Of a stretch of DNA of 47,218 bases, positions 32,080-39,981 are shown in pieces (the first letter of the stretch is position 1; the number at the start of each line of letters is the position of its first letter). This stretch comes from Treponema sp. (GTDB lineage: Bacteria > Spirochaetota > Spirochaetia > Treponematales > Treponemataceae), in NCBI GenBank assembly GCA_016290335.1, contig JAEETM010000023.1, positions 1-47,218 of the forward strand, in the 5' to 3' direction. Below the pieces are notes generated by a model, which worked only from the letters and a program-made list of their open reading frames with translations, searched no databases and was not told where the DNA came from. A program made the position numbers and the translations under genes.

Positions 32080-33816
32080 ATGTCACTTACATCGAATGTT
32101 ACTGAAAAAGCAAACCTTCTTTGGAACATTGCAGAAAAGCTAACAGGCTCATATAAACCTCACGAATACGGTCTTGTAATTTTACCGCTCACTGTTATCC
32201 GCCGTTTTGACTGCATTCTTGAACCAACACACGAAAAAGTTCTTGCAAAAGCAAAAGAAATAGAAAAGATGCCGGAAGCAATCAAAAGCGTTCAGTTTCA
32301 GCAGATTACAGGACATCCTTTTTATAATACATCAAACTTTACTCTTAAAACTCTTGTAGAAAATCCAAATCAGATAAACAAAAATTTTGAAAACTATCTT
32401 GATGGATTTTCTGCAAATATCCGCGAAGAAATAATTGCCAAGTTCAATTTTGCAGAACAACTCAAACGCCTTAAACAAAAAGACCTGCTTCTTATAGTGC
32501 TCCAGGAATTTGTAAGCGAAAAAGCAGACTTCAGCCCTAAAAAAATCAGCAATATCGAAATGGGTTATATTTTTGAAGAATTGATTAGAAGATTCTCCGA
32601 AGCTCATAACGAAGATGCCGGGCAGCACTACACTCCGCGCGAAGTAATTGAGCTTATGACAGAGCTTTTGTTTATAGATGATGAAGATATCCAGAAGAAA
32701 AAAGAATGCTCAAAATCAATTTACGACCCGGCCTGTGGAACCGGTGGAATGCTCAGCGTTGCAAGTGAATATATAGAAAGTCGAAATCTTCCTGTCACAC
32801 TGGAAAGTTATGGTCAGGAAATTAATGATGAAACATACGCAATCTGTAAGGCAGATATTCTTATAAAAAGCAAAGACGGAAAGCAGGCAGAAAATATCCG
32901 TAACGGAAACACCTTGAGTGATGATAAATTTCCAAAACTCACTTTTGACTATATCTTAAGTAATCCGCCTTTTGGTCGTGAATGGAAAAATGAAAAAGCC
33001 GCTGTAGAAAAAGAAGCAGACTTAGGTGAAAACGGACGCTTTGGACCTGGCCTTCCAAAAATCAGCGACAGCCAGATGCTTTTTATGATGAACATTATTG
33101 CCAAGATGGATAAAGAAAACGGCAAGGCTGCAGTAATTCACAACGGTTCACCACTTTTTACAGGAGATGCCGGAAGCGGAACAAGCAATATCCGTAAGTA
33201 TATTCTGGAACACGATTTACTTGATGCAATCATAGCCCTGCCAAATGATATTTTCTACAACACAGGAATTGCTACCTATATCTGGATTTTCAATAACAGA
33301 AAATCAGCAGAACGCAAGAACAAGGTTCAGCTCATAAATGCAAACTCTCTTTTTGAAAAACGCCGCAAAGCCCTTGGCAACAAGCGAAACGATATTTCAG
33401 AAGCAAACATCAAACAGATTGTAGAGCTTTATAACAAGTTTGAAGAAAACGAACTGAGCAAAATTTTTGATACAAAAGATTTTGGCTACACAACAATTAC
33501 TGTAGAACGCCCTCTCAAAGATGAAAAAGGAGAGCTTGTTCTAAAGAACGGAAAAAAGCAGCCGGATTCAAGTCTGCGTGATACAGAAAATGTTCCTCTC
33601 AAAGAAGATATAAAAGAATACTTCAAACGCGAAGTTCTTCCTTTTGCCCCAGATGCCTGGATAGACGAAAAAAAGAATGTAGTGGGCTACGAAATTCCGT
33701 TTACAAGATATTTCTATAAATACGAAGCACCAAAGCCAAGCGCCCAGATTATGGATGAAATAAAGGAACTGGAAAAAGGCTTGGCTGGAAGTTTGAGCGA
33801 GATTTTTGGGGAGTAG
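32080..33816 (+). CDS. hsdM: type I restriction-modification methyltransferase subunit
   Basis: 578 residues. The N-terminal helical domain (about 1-150) begins with TEKANLLWNIAEKLTGSYKPHEYGLVILPLTVIRR, recognisable in pieces. The AdoMet motif is IYDPACGTGGMLSVA (about 213-227) and the catalytic motif SNPPFGREW (about 293-301), gamma-class N6-adenine methyltransferase. AHNEDAGQHYTPREVIELM is the usual linker before motif I. AAAGGA gives the ribosome binding site. It modifies host DNA as part of the M2S complex and, with HsdR, permits restriction. It is intact. Confidence 0.95.
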   Translation: MSLTSNVTEKANLLWNIAEKLTGSYKPHEYGLVILPLTVIRRFDCILEPTHEKVLAKAKEIEKMPEAIKSVQFQQITGHPFYNTSNFTLKTLVENPNQINKNFENYLDGFSANIREEIIAKFNFAEQLKRLKQKDLLLIVLQEFVSEKADFSPKKISNIEMGYIFEELIRRFSEAHNEDAGQHYTPREVIELMTELLFIDDEDIQKKKECSKSIYDPACGTGGMLSVASEYIESRNLPVTLESYGQEINDETYAICKADILIKSKDGKQAENIRNGNTLSDDKFPKLTFDYILSNPPFGREWKNEKAAVEKEADLGENGRFGPGLPKISDSQMLFMMNIIAKMDKENGKAAVIHNGSPLFTGDAGSGTSNIRKYILEHDLLDAIIALPNDIFYNTGIATYIWIFNNRKSAERKNKVQLINANSLFEKRRKALGNKRNDISEANIKQIVELYNKFEENELSKIFDTKDFGYTTITVERPLKDEKGELVLKNGKKQPDSSLRDTENVPLKEDIKEYFKREVLPFAPDAWIDEKKNVVGYEIPFTRYFYKYEAPKPSAQIMDEIKELEKGLAGSLSEIFGE

Positions 33817-33891
33817 CGGAGGTAAATGTATATAATATTTGAAAACTTCTCCGCAGTGTGGAGATTTTCCACGATTAACATGAGGTAGATT

Positions 33892-34245
33892 ATGAAAAAA
33901 GAAACAAATGTTATAACATACAAAAAGACCTCAAACATAATTGAAGATGCCAGAACGATTATAAACAGTGCCAGAAGTTCTGCTGTTCGAAGTGTGGATT
34001 TTTGCCGTGTGCAGATGTACTGGAACCTTGGAAAACGTATTTTTGAAGAAGAACAGCAAGGCAAGGAGCGGGCTGATTACGGAACTTATCTTATTAAAAA
34101 TCTTGCCAGTACCCTTGAATCTGAATATGGCAGCGGTTTTGGTATAAGGCAGTTAGTGCAAAGCAGACAATTTTACCGCATATATCCAATTGCGAACGCA
34201 CTGCGTTCGCAATTAAAGATACTGACTGACGGAGAGAACAAATGA
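33892..34245 (+). CDS. truncated DUF1016 (YhcG-type) N-terminal domain protein
   Basis: 117 residues with the DUF1016 N-terminal region: INSARSSAVRSVDFCRVQMYWNLGKRIFEEEQ, then RADYGTYLIKNLASTL and YGSGFGIRQLVQSRQFYRIYP, seen in pieces. Full-length YhcG proteins have about 340 residues and a C-terminal PD-(D/E)XK domain; here the family sequence stops after NALRSQL and is replaced by KILTDGENK. The break falls at a 27-nt palindrome (34188-34214). GAGG precedes the start. Its stop overlaps hsdS (ATGA), so it is fixed within the operon. Such N-terminal-only forms recur between hsdM and hsdS in gut bacteria and may have a role with the complex. Confidence 0.8.
   Translation: MKKETNVITYKKTSNIIEDARTIINSARSSAVRSVDFCRVQMYWNLGKRIFEEEQQGKERADYGTYLIKNLASTLESEYGSGFGIRQLVQSRQFYRIYPIANALRSQLKILTDGENK
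34188..34214 (+). repeat. perfect palindrome at the DUF1016 truncation point
   Basis: Arms AATTGCGAACGCA (34188-34200) and TGCGTTCGCAATT (34202-34214) around a single C, within the codons for IANALRSQL. It could extrude as a hairpin or affect translation of the downstream hsdS, whose ribosome binding site (GGAGAG) starts 16 nt later. Confidence 0.75.
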
Positions 34246-35522
34246 AAAATAGTGGCGTAGAATGGATTGGTGAGATTCCAGATGGGTGGGAAGTAAGTAA
34301 AATTGGACAACTCTATGAAGAACGTAGGATAAAAGTTAGTGATACAATTTATCCTCCGCTTTCTGTAACAATGCAAGGCATCCTTCCACAACTTGAAACA
34401 GCTGCAAAATCTGATGCACATGATGATAGAAAACTAGTTTTTAAAGGTGATTTTGCAATTAACAGCCGATCTGATAGACGTGGTTCTTGTGGAATATCAG
34501 AATTTGATGGTTCAGTTTCTTTAATAAATACAGTTCTCCATCCAAAAACTGAGATGAATCCAATCTATTATAATTGGTTATTTCATTCATTCCGTTTTTC
34601 AGATGAGTACTATAAAAATGGTCATGGAATTGTTGATGATTTATGGACAACAAGTTGGTCTGAAATGAAAAGGATTTTTATTCCACTTCCTCCAAAATCA
34701 ACCCAACAGCGCATCGCCTCATATTTGGATAAAAAATGCAGCAAAATAGAAGAAACAATCCAGAACCAGCAGCAGGTAATAGAAAAACTAAAAGCCTACA
34801 AACAGTCCCTAATCACCGAAGCCGTCACCGGCAAAATCAAAATCCAAAACGGCAAAGTCTGCGGTAAATATGAAAGCTATAAAGACTCTGGTGTAGAATG
34901 GATTGGAAAAATTCCGAGTGAGTGGATACTTTCAAAGTTCAAATTCATATCGAAAGAAATTGGAGATGGATTGCATGGAACTCCAACTTTTGATGAAAGT
35001 GGTGATATTTATTTTTTAAATGGAACTAATATTGGAAAAGAGAAACTTTTTTTTAAGGACGATACTGATCGAATTAATTCATTAGAATATGAAAAATATA
35101 AACATCCCCTTTTAAGTAAATATACTATTTTTATTGCGTTAAATGGTGCAACATACGGCAAAACCTCTTTTTACAATAATGAAAAAGTATTATTAGGTAA
35201 GAGTGCAGGATATATAACTTTTGATAAGAAGCAAAATATTCTTTTTATAAGATATTATTTACAAAGCTATGCTGCAAAAAAAATTGAAGAGATTAGTTTA
35301 CTTGGTTCTACTATACAAAATCTGTCATTATATACACTAAATAATTTTCCTGTTCCATTACCTTCAGAAATAGAAACGAATTCCATTGTAGAATACCTCG
35401 ATAAAAAATGCACCGCCATCGACACCGCCATAGAACAAAAACAAAACCTAATAGAAAAACTAACAGAATATAAAAAGTCCCTGATTTACGAATGCGTAAC
35501 CGGGAAGAAGGAGATATCGTAA
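34242..35522 (+). CDS. hsdS: type I restriction specificity subunit
   Basis: 426 residues with two target-recognition domains (about 15-165 and 225-380), each ended by a conserved helical spacer. The two halves are internally repeated: SGVEWIGEIPDGWEVSK against SGVEWIGKIPSEWILSK at the domain starts, and YLDKKCSKIEETIQNQQQ…ITEAVTGK against YLDKKCTAIDTAIEQKQN…IYECVTGK in the spacers. The spacers also share DNA blocks (around 34724-34850 and 35396-35515), which would allow half-site exchange by recombination. It recognises a bipartite site, unknown here. It overlaps the preceding gene by 4 bases. The second recognition domain is more AT-rich than the first, suggesting a separate origin. Confidence 0.93.
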   Translation: MKNSGVEWIGEIPDGWEVSKIGQLYEERRIKVSDTIYPPLSVTMQGILPQLETAAKSDAHDDRKLVFKGDFAINSRSDRRGSCGISEFDGSVSLINTVLHPKTEMNPIYYNWLFHSFRFSDEYYKNGHGIVDDLWTTSWSEMKRIFIPLPPKSTQQRIASYLDKKCSKIEETIQNQQQVIEKLKAYKQSLITEAVTGKIKIQNGKVCGKYESYKDSGVEWIGKIPSEWILSKFKFISKEIGDGLHGTPTFDESGDIYFLNGTNIGKEKLFFKDDTDRINSLEYEKYKHPLLSKYTIFIALNGATYGKTSFYNNEKVLLGKSAGYITFDKKQNILFIRYYLQSYAAKKIEEISLLGSTIQNLSLYTLNNFPVPLPSEIETNSIVEYLDKKCTAIDTAIEQKQNLIEKLTEYKKSLIYECVTGKKEIS

Positions 35523-36377
35523 TTGGATAGTAAAAACTTACAAGATTATTTATGTGATGAGTGTTCAAATGGTAATTCTCCAATAACAAATGAAGAAAAA
35601 GAGTTTTTGTTACTTTTTATTGATGATGATAAAATATATAATTACAAAACACATGAAGATATTTTTAAAAATGAAAAATCAGATTATTTAGTAAATCAAA
35701 TTTATAAAAAATCATTTATAGATAATAATTTATATAATAAAATATGGGACGCTTTTTATAAAATTCAAGATTCCGAGCATATATGTTCAAAATGTAGTGA
35801 AACAATTCGCAATACTTTTATGAATCATAGTTATGATTTTTATAAAATGTATAAAAAAATTGAATTAATCGAAATAAATGATTTGGCAAATCAAATTTCT
35901 AAAAAATCAAAAATTAATAAGGATTCTATTCTTAATATAACTAGATGCGAAGGGTTTAGCCAGTTATGGCTTATAGAAGAATCCTTAAAACTTTTAGATG
36001 TAGAATTGTATAATAAATATGTTTCAGCTGATAAATCTTTGCAATGGTTTAATTGGGATGAAAAAGGCGGAGGAGATTATTATTCCGAAATAATTGAGTA
36101 TATAAGAATATTTATTGTTAGTATTGTTATTCCTGGTATTATTTGGGATTTTACTAAAATGGGGGTAATAAGATTCTATCAATTAATTAGAAAATTTTTA
36201 GTTAATAAAAAATATACTGATTCTGTGAATAATGAATTATTGAAAAACGAAGAAGAAATACAAAAATATGGTAAAAATTTCTCAAAAAAGGAAATTAAGA
36301 AAATTGTAAAAAAAGAAGTAAAAAGAAAAATTAAAGACATAACTAAGAACTGTAAACATAAAACAAAGGGAAAATAA
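35523..36377 (+). CDS. novel CxxC/transmembrane protein in the type I R-M operon
   Basis: 284 residues from a TTG start, supported by AAGGAGA (35508-35514) with 8-nt spacing and by the stop of hsdS directly before it. No family recognised. Two CxxC pairs (C11-C14 in YLCDEC, C88-C91 in HICSKC) could hold one zinc ion. One hydrophobic segment (about 191-210, IEYIRIFIVSIVIPGIIWDF) is followed by a long Lys/Glu-rich helical tail (245-284). The order soluble Cys domain, membrane helix, basic tail is unlike any R-M subunit. The gene is extremely AT-rich relative to hsdM. It is 1 nt from the next gene, forming a two-gene cassette. An accessory defence effector is inference. Confidence 0.7.
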   Translation: MDSKNLQDYLCDECSNGNSPITNEEKEFLLLFIDDDKIYNYKTHEDIFKNEKSDYLVNQIYKKSFIDNNLYNKIWDAFYKIQDSEHICSKCSETIRNTFMNHSYDFYKMYKKIELIEINDLANQISKKSKINKDSILNITRCEGFSQLWLIEESLKLLDVELYNKYVSADKSLQWFNWDEKGGGDYYSEIIEYIRIFIVSIVIPGIIWDFTKMGVIRFYQLIRKFLVNKKYTDSVNNELLKNEEEIQKYGKNFSKKEIKKIVKKEVKRKIKDITKNCKHKTKGK

Positions 36378-36378
36378 A

Positions 36379-37704
36379 ATGAAAGAAAAAAAGATTGTAG
36401 GTATAAACACACACTTTTTATTTAATACTACTAAAAAGTTTCCTTCATTCTGTCAAAAAGATTTTGATAAAAATATATCTCTATATGACTACGATACAGT
36501 ATTAATTAATTCGAAAATTTCTTTTCAAGGGAGAAGTGCGGAACGAATAAGTTATCAAACTGGATTATGTCTATCTGATGAAACACTATTTCAGCTTTCG
36601 ACTATATTTGATTCATTTAGAACTCAATTAACCGAATTATTACAACAAGGAAAGAATATATATGTAATAATGAATCAGACTGAGACATATTATCATCTTG
36701 ATTATCAACATGAAAGATATGATTTTGATATCATGTCTTACCTTCCTATTAAAGTAGAATATGAGATTCTTTCAGGACAAGAATTTCATATTGAGAATAG
36801 GGAACCATATAATTCATTTTTTACATCAATAAAACAATATATTTCTTATGAAAATATTATAAAATGTGATTTTCTTGAAAAGCTTATTACTATAAAAGGG
36901 ACTGATAAATGTATTGGAGGTGTTTGTAATATTTATAATGGAAAAATAATTTTTATTCCAGATTTTTCTAGAAAAAGTTCTGAAATACTTATTTTTGAAA
37001 ATGAAAAAGTTAAGCCTGAAACTGACAATCGCGATGAAGTTTTCTTAGATGCTGTTTTTAAGTTAGAAGAAAGACTTGTTGAAAATATTGAGGAACAATT
37101 ACCTGATTGGGCAGAATCATTTTTAATTTTGAATGAAGACGATATAAAAGAAAATATTTCTAATACAGAACAAAAATTAGAGAAACTACAAGGAGAATTA
37201 GAATCTCAAAAAAATGAACTAAAAAGTATACAAGAATATAAATATTTACTTACTTCAAGTGGCAAAACTCTTGAATCTATTGTAAAACGGGTTCTACAAG
37301 AAATTGGTTTTACATTATTTGAAACTGAAGAAAATCGAACCGATGTTATTGCAAAATATAAGGACCGAGATGTTGTATTTGAGATTAAAGGTGTAAAATA
37401 CAGTGCAGCAGAAAAGAATGCGGCTCAACTTGAAAAATGGGTATCAGAATTTATTTCTGTGAATAATAAAATACCAAAAGCGGTTTTAATTGTTAATGGA
37501 TATTATGAACTCCCTATTACAGAACGAAATGAACCTATATTCCCAAATCAAATGCTAAAATTTTCTAAGGGCCGAGAACATTGTTTATTAAGTACATATC
37601 AATTATTAAAATTATTTATTGAGATTAAACAGCATCCTGAAAAATCTGAACATTTGATAAATGAATTATTAAATACTGTTGGTGTTTATGAAAACTATAA
37701 ATAA
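36379..37704 (+). CDS. coiled-coil protein with PD-(D/E)XK (Mrr-like) C-terminal domain
   Basis: 441 residues in three parts. The N-terminal 1-215 region has alternating strands and helices (YDTVLIN, GKNIYVIMNQ, GKIIFIPD), resembling a GATase/ThuA-like Rossmann fold without a clear catalytic site. LPDWAESFLILNEDD leads into a coiled coil (about 252-288). The C-terminal region (about 290-400) starts SGKTLESIVKRVLQEIGF and has TDVIAKYKDRDVVFEIKG with D322, E335 and K337, a nuclease-type active-site pattern. Proteins of this layout are scattered through bacteria as uncharacterised genes. It is coupled to the preceding CxxC/TM gene and ends the operon before a terminator-bearing repeat. DNA targeting is inferred from the fold. 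Confidence 0.75.
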   Translation: MKEKKIVGINTHFLFNTTKKFPSFCQKDFDKNISLYDYDTVLINSKISFQGRSAERISYQTGLCLSDETLFQLSTIFDSFRTQLTELLQQGKNIYVIMNQTETYYHLDYQHERYDFDIMSYLPIKVEYEILSGQEFHIENREPYNSFFTSIKQYISYENIIKCDFLEKLITIKGTDKCIGGVCNIYNGKIIFIPDFSRKSSEILIFENEKVKPETDNRDEVFLDAVFKLEERLVENIEEQLPDWAESFLILNEDDIKENISNTEQKLEKLQGELESQKNELKSIQEYKYLLTSSGKTLESIVKRVLQEIGFTLFETEENRTDVIAKYKDRDVVFEIKGVKYSAAEKNAAQLEKWVSEFISVNNKIPKAVLIVNGYYELPITERNEPIFPNQMLKFSKGREHCLLSTYQLLKLFIEIKQHPEKSEHLINELLNTVGVYENYK

Positions 37705-37712
37705 AGATTGAA

Positions 37713-37792
37713 GGGGGCGTTGCGGGGGTATCCCCCGCTAGAAAGGGTAGCGAGCAGCGAAGTGCGAGCGAGGGGAAGGCTTTCCCCTTTTA
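37713..37792 (+). repeat. GC-rich structured repeat with terminator (family 2, copy B)
   Basis: GGGGGCGTTGCGGGGG-TAT-CCCCCGC, then GCGAGCAGCGAAGTGCGAGC and AGGGGAAGGCTTTCCCCTTTT. The same block order as copy A at 23877-23971, but shorter between the first arms. The last hairpin terminates the operon; the ribosome binding site of the next gene starts 4 nt later. Confidence 0.75.
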
Positions 37793-37807
37793 TATGGAGG
37801 TGTCAAA

Positions 37808-39235
37808 GTGCAAATCGAAAAAGCTGAAAGTCAGGATATAGAATTCAAAAAATCTTGGGATGATAAATATCTTCACTGGGTTTGTGCTTTTGCAAATACT
37901 CAGGGTGGCATTCTTTATATTGGTGTTGATGATAAGGGGACTGTTGTAGGTACAGCAGATTATCATAAACTTTCGGAAGATATTCCTCTAAAAATCCGTC
38001 AGTCTATGGGACTTTTGTGTGATGTAAATGTATTGAGTGATGGTGAATTGCGATATCTCCAGATTATTGTAGAAAAACATAAGTCTCCGGTTAGTTATCA
38101 TGGGCATTACTATAAGCGTGTTGGTTCTACAACTCAGGAAGTTACTGGTGTTGAATTAAATGAATTTATTCTTAAAGCTTATGGAACTAGTTGGGATGCT
38201 GTTGTTGTACCAAAAGTTGATGTTGCTGATTTGGATGAACGTGCATTCAAAATATTCAGAACCTGGGCTATCCGTAACAATCGTTTTCGTGAAGAAGATT
38301 TACAGATAAGTAATAAAGAACTTTTACAGAATCTTCGCGTGTATGAAAATGGTGAACTCAATCGGGCTGCTATTATGGCTTTTCATCCGGATCCTGAAAA
38401 ATGGGTTATTGGTGCTTATACAAAGATTGGTTACTTTGCAAATGAAGCAGATATTTTGTTTCAGGATGAAGTACATGGTTCTTTGCTTACTCAGGTAGAA
38501 GATGCTATTGATATTATCTACACAAAATATATGAAGGCTTTAATCAGCTATAATGATATTCACCGGGAAGAATTGTATTTCTTTCCGCGTGGTGCTTTCC
38601 GGGAATTGCTGCTTAATGCTTTGATTCATAAAGATTATACTCAGCCATATCCGATACAGATTCAGATTTATAGGGATAAAATTGATATATGGAATATTGG
38701 TACTATGCCAGAAACCGTTCAGATAAAGGATTTATACCAGAGGCATCCTTCTGTTCCAAGAAATCCAAAGATTGCTGATATTTTCTTTAAGTGCGGTTTT
38801 ATTGAATCGTGGGGACGTGGATATTTTAAGATTAAGAGTATCTGTGAGGAGTTTAAGGCTAGTCTTCCTGAGCCAACAGTATTAACTGGCGGGCTTTCTG
38901 TTGTATGTAATGCTTCTGAGGTTTATAGAAAACTTGCTGTTGAATATAAGGTTGATGGATTTGTTGAAGAAGCTGCAAATACCGAACAAGTAACCGAACA
39001 AGTAACCGAACAAGTAACCGAACAAGTAAAAAAACTGGTTGCATGCTTGAAAGAAAAGACTTTGTCGAAAAAAGAGATTCTTGAGAGCCTAGATTTGAGG
39101 CATCGTCAAACTTTGGAGCAGGATTATATTAATCCAGCACTTGAACTCGGTTTTGTTGAAATGACACAGCCAGATTCTCCAAGAAGCCCTACACAGAAAT
39201 ATCGACTAACAGAGAAAGGGAAAGATTTAATATAA
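37808..39235 (+). CDS. AlbA_2 (Schlafen-type) ATP-binding protein with RecG-like HATPase C-terminal region
   Basis: 475 residues. The N-terminal AlbA_2 domain shows ESQDIEFKKSW, HWVCAFANTQGGILYIGVDDKG and YYKRVGSTTQEVT. The middle part has FPRGAFRELLLNALIHKDYTQ and IQIYRDKIDIWNIG, the HATPase_c_4 region of this family. A linker of four TEQV units (12-bp tandem DNA repeats) leads into a winged-helix DNA-binding end (LRHRQTLEQDYINPALELGFVEMT). The start is a GTG at 37808 with GGAGG 7 nt before it. These proteins are often annotated as transcriptional regulators or helicases without direct evidence. It is transcriptionally separated from the R-M operon by the repeat terminator. Confidence 0.88.
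   Translation: MQIEKAESQDIEFKKSWDDKYLHWVCAFANTQGGILYIGVDDKGTVVGTADYHKLSEDIPLKIRQSMGLLCDVNVLSDGELRYLQIIVEKHKSPVSYHGHYYKRVGSTTQEVTGVELNEFILKAYGTSWDAVVVPKVDVADLDERAFKIFRTWAIRNNRFREEDLQISNKELLQNLRVYENGELNRAAIMAFHPDPEKWVIGAYTKIGYFANEADILFQDEVHGSLLTQVEDAIDIIYTKYMKALISYNDIHREELYFFPRGAFRELLLNALIHKDYTQPYPIQIQIYRDKIDIWNIGTMPETVQIKDLYQRHPSVPRNPKIADIFFKCGFIESWGRGYFKIKSICEEFKASLPEPTVLTGGLSVVCNASEVYRKLAVEYKVDGFVEEAANTEQVTEQVTEQVTEQVKKLVACLKEKTLSKKEILESLDLRHRQTLEQDYINPALELGFVEMTQPDSPRSPTQKYRLTEKGKDLI
38981..39028 (+). repeat. four perfect 12-bp tandem repeats (TEQV linker)
   Basis: ACCGAACAAGTA repeated four times without a mismatch, encoding TEQV each time. As 12 is a multiple of three, copy-number change alters linker length without a frameshift. 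Confidence 0.95.
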
Positions 39236-39324
39236 ATAACTTTAATTAGATGATGAGGGAGACTATACTGTTTTAAAATATTATTAATTCTCAGAGTAAA
39301 ATAACCCATATCAGGAGCACACAC

Positions 39325-39972
39325 ATGAGTCAAGAAATAGAACTAAAAGTACCAGTTTCACAAGAACAGTTCAACGCAATCTTTCAAAAGATTTACGTAC
39401 AGAAAAATCACGAAAACATCATCATCCTGGAGAGCAGTACAGACAAGATTTCCAAAAGTGACGAATATTTTACACGATACAATTCGCGCGAAGAAATGAT
39501 TAAGTATAACGAGCCGCAGGTTATAAGAATCCGGACGGAAATCATAAATGGTGAAAAGCAAAGTTATTTTACAATAAAACGAAAAACTCTTGAGAACGGA
39601 ATTGAAGTGAACAAAGAGGACGAAACCTTTTTGGAAAACGATGAAGCCCTTAGGATTCTTTTCGAGGAAGCCGGTTACAAGCGGTGGTTTTATAAAGAAA
39701 AATCTTCGTACTCAAGTTATTGCGCTCTGAAGGAAGGTGCGGGGCAGACACGATTTCATCTGGAGCTTGTTACCGTAAACGGAATGAATTACGTAGAAGT
39801 TGAACTTGTTATAAACGATGATGAAGCTGAAGCAAAGGCAGGAGTTAAAACAAAAAAGCCGGAAACTAACCTCAAAGCAGAACTGGAAAAGTTCATAATT
39901 GCTCTTGGGTTGAATCCGGCGGATAAAGATCCACGGTCATGGTATCAGATAATTAGCGAAAACGACCGCTAA
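39325..39972 (+). CDS. CYTH-domain protein (triphosphate tunnel metalloenzyme family)
   Basis: 215 residues. The N-terminal E-x-E-x-K signature is EIELKV (residues 4-9), followed by strands with VIRIRTE, YFTIKRKT, FHLELVTVNGMNYVEVELV, which place Arg, Lys and Glu on alternate positions as in the eight-stranded tunnel of CYTH enzymes (adenylate cyclase class IV, thiamine triphosphatase, inorganic triphosphatase). Which substrate is used cannot be decided. AGGAG lies 9 nt upstream. It stands alone and converges with lysA, 9 nt apart. Confidence 0.85.
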   Translation: MSQEIELKVPVSQEQFNAIFQKIYVQKNHENIIILESSTDKISKSDEYFTRYNSREEMIKYNEPQVIRIRTEIINGEKQSYFTIKRKTLENGIEVNKEDETFLENDEALRILFEEAGYKRWFYKEKSSYSSYCALKEGAGQTRFHLELVTVNGMNYVEVELVINDDEAEAKAGVKTKKPETNLKAELEKFIIALGLNPADKDPRSWYQIISENDR

Positions 39973-39981
39973 TTGGTGTCA

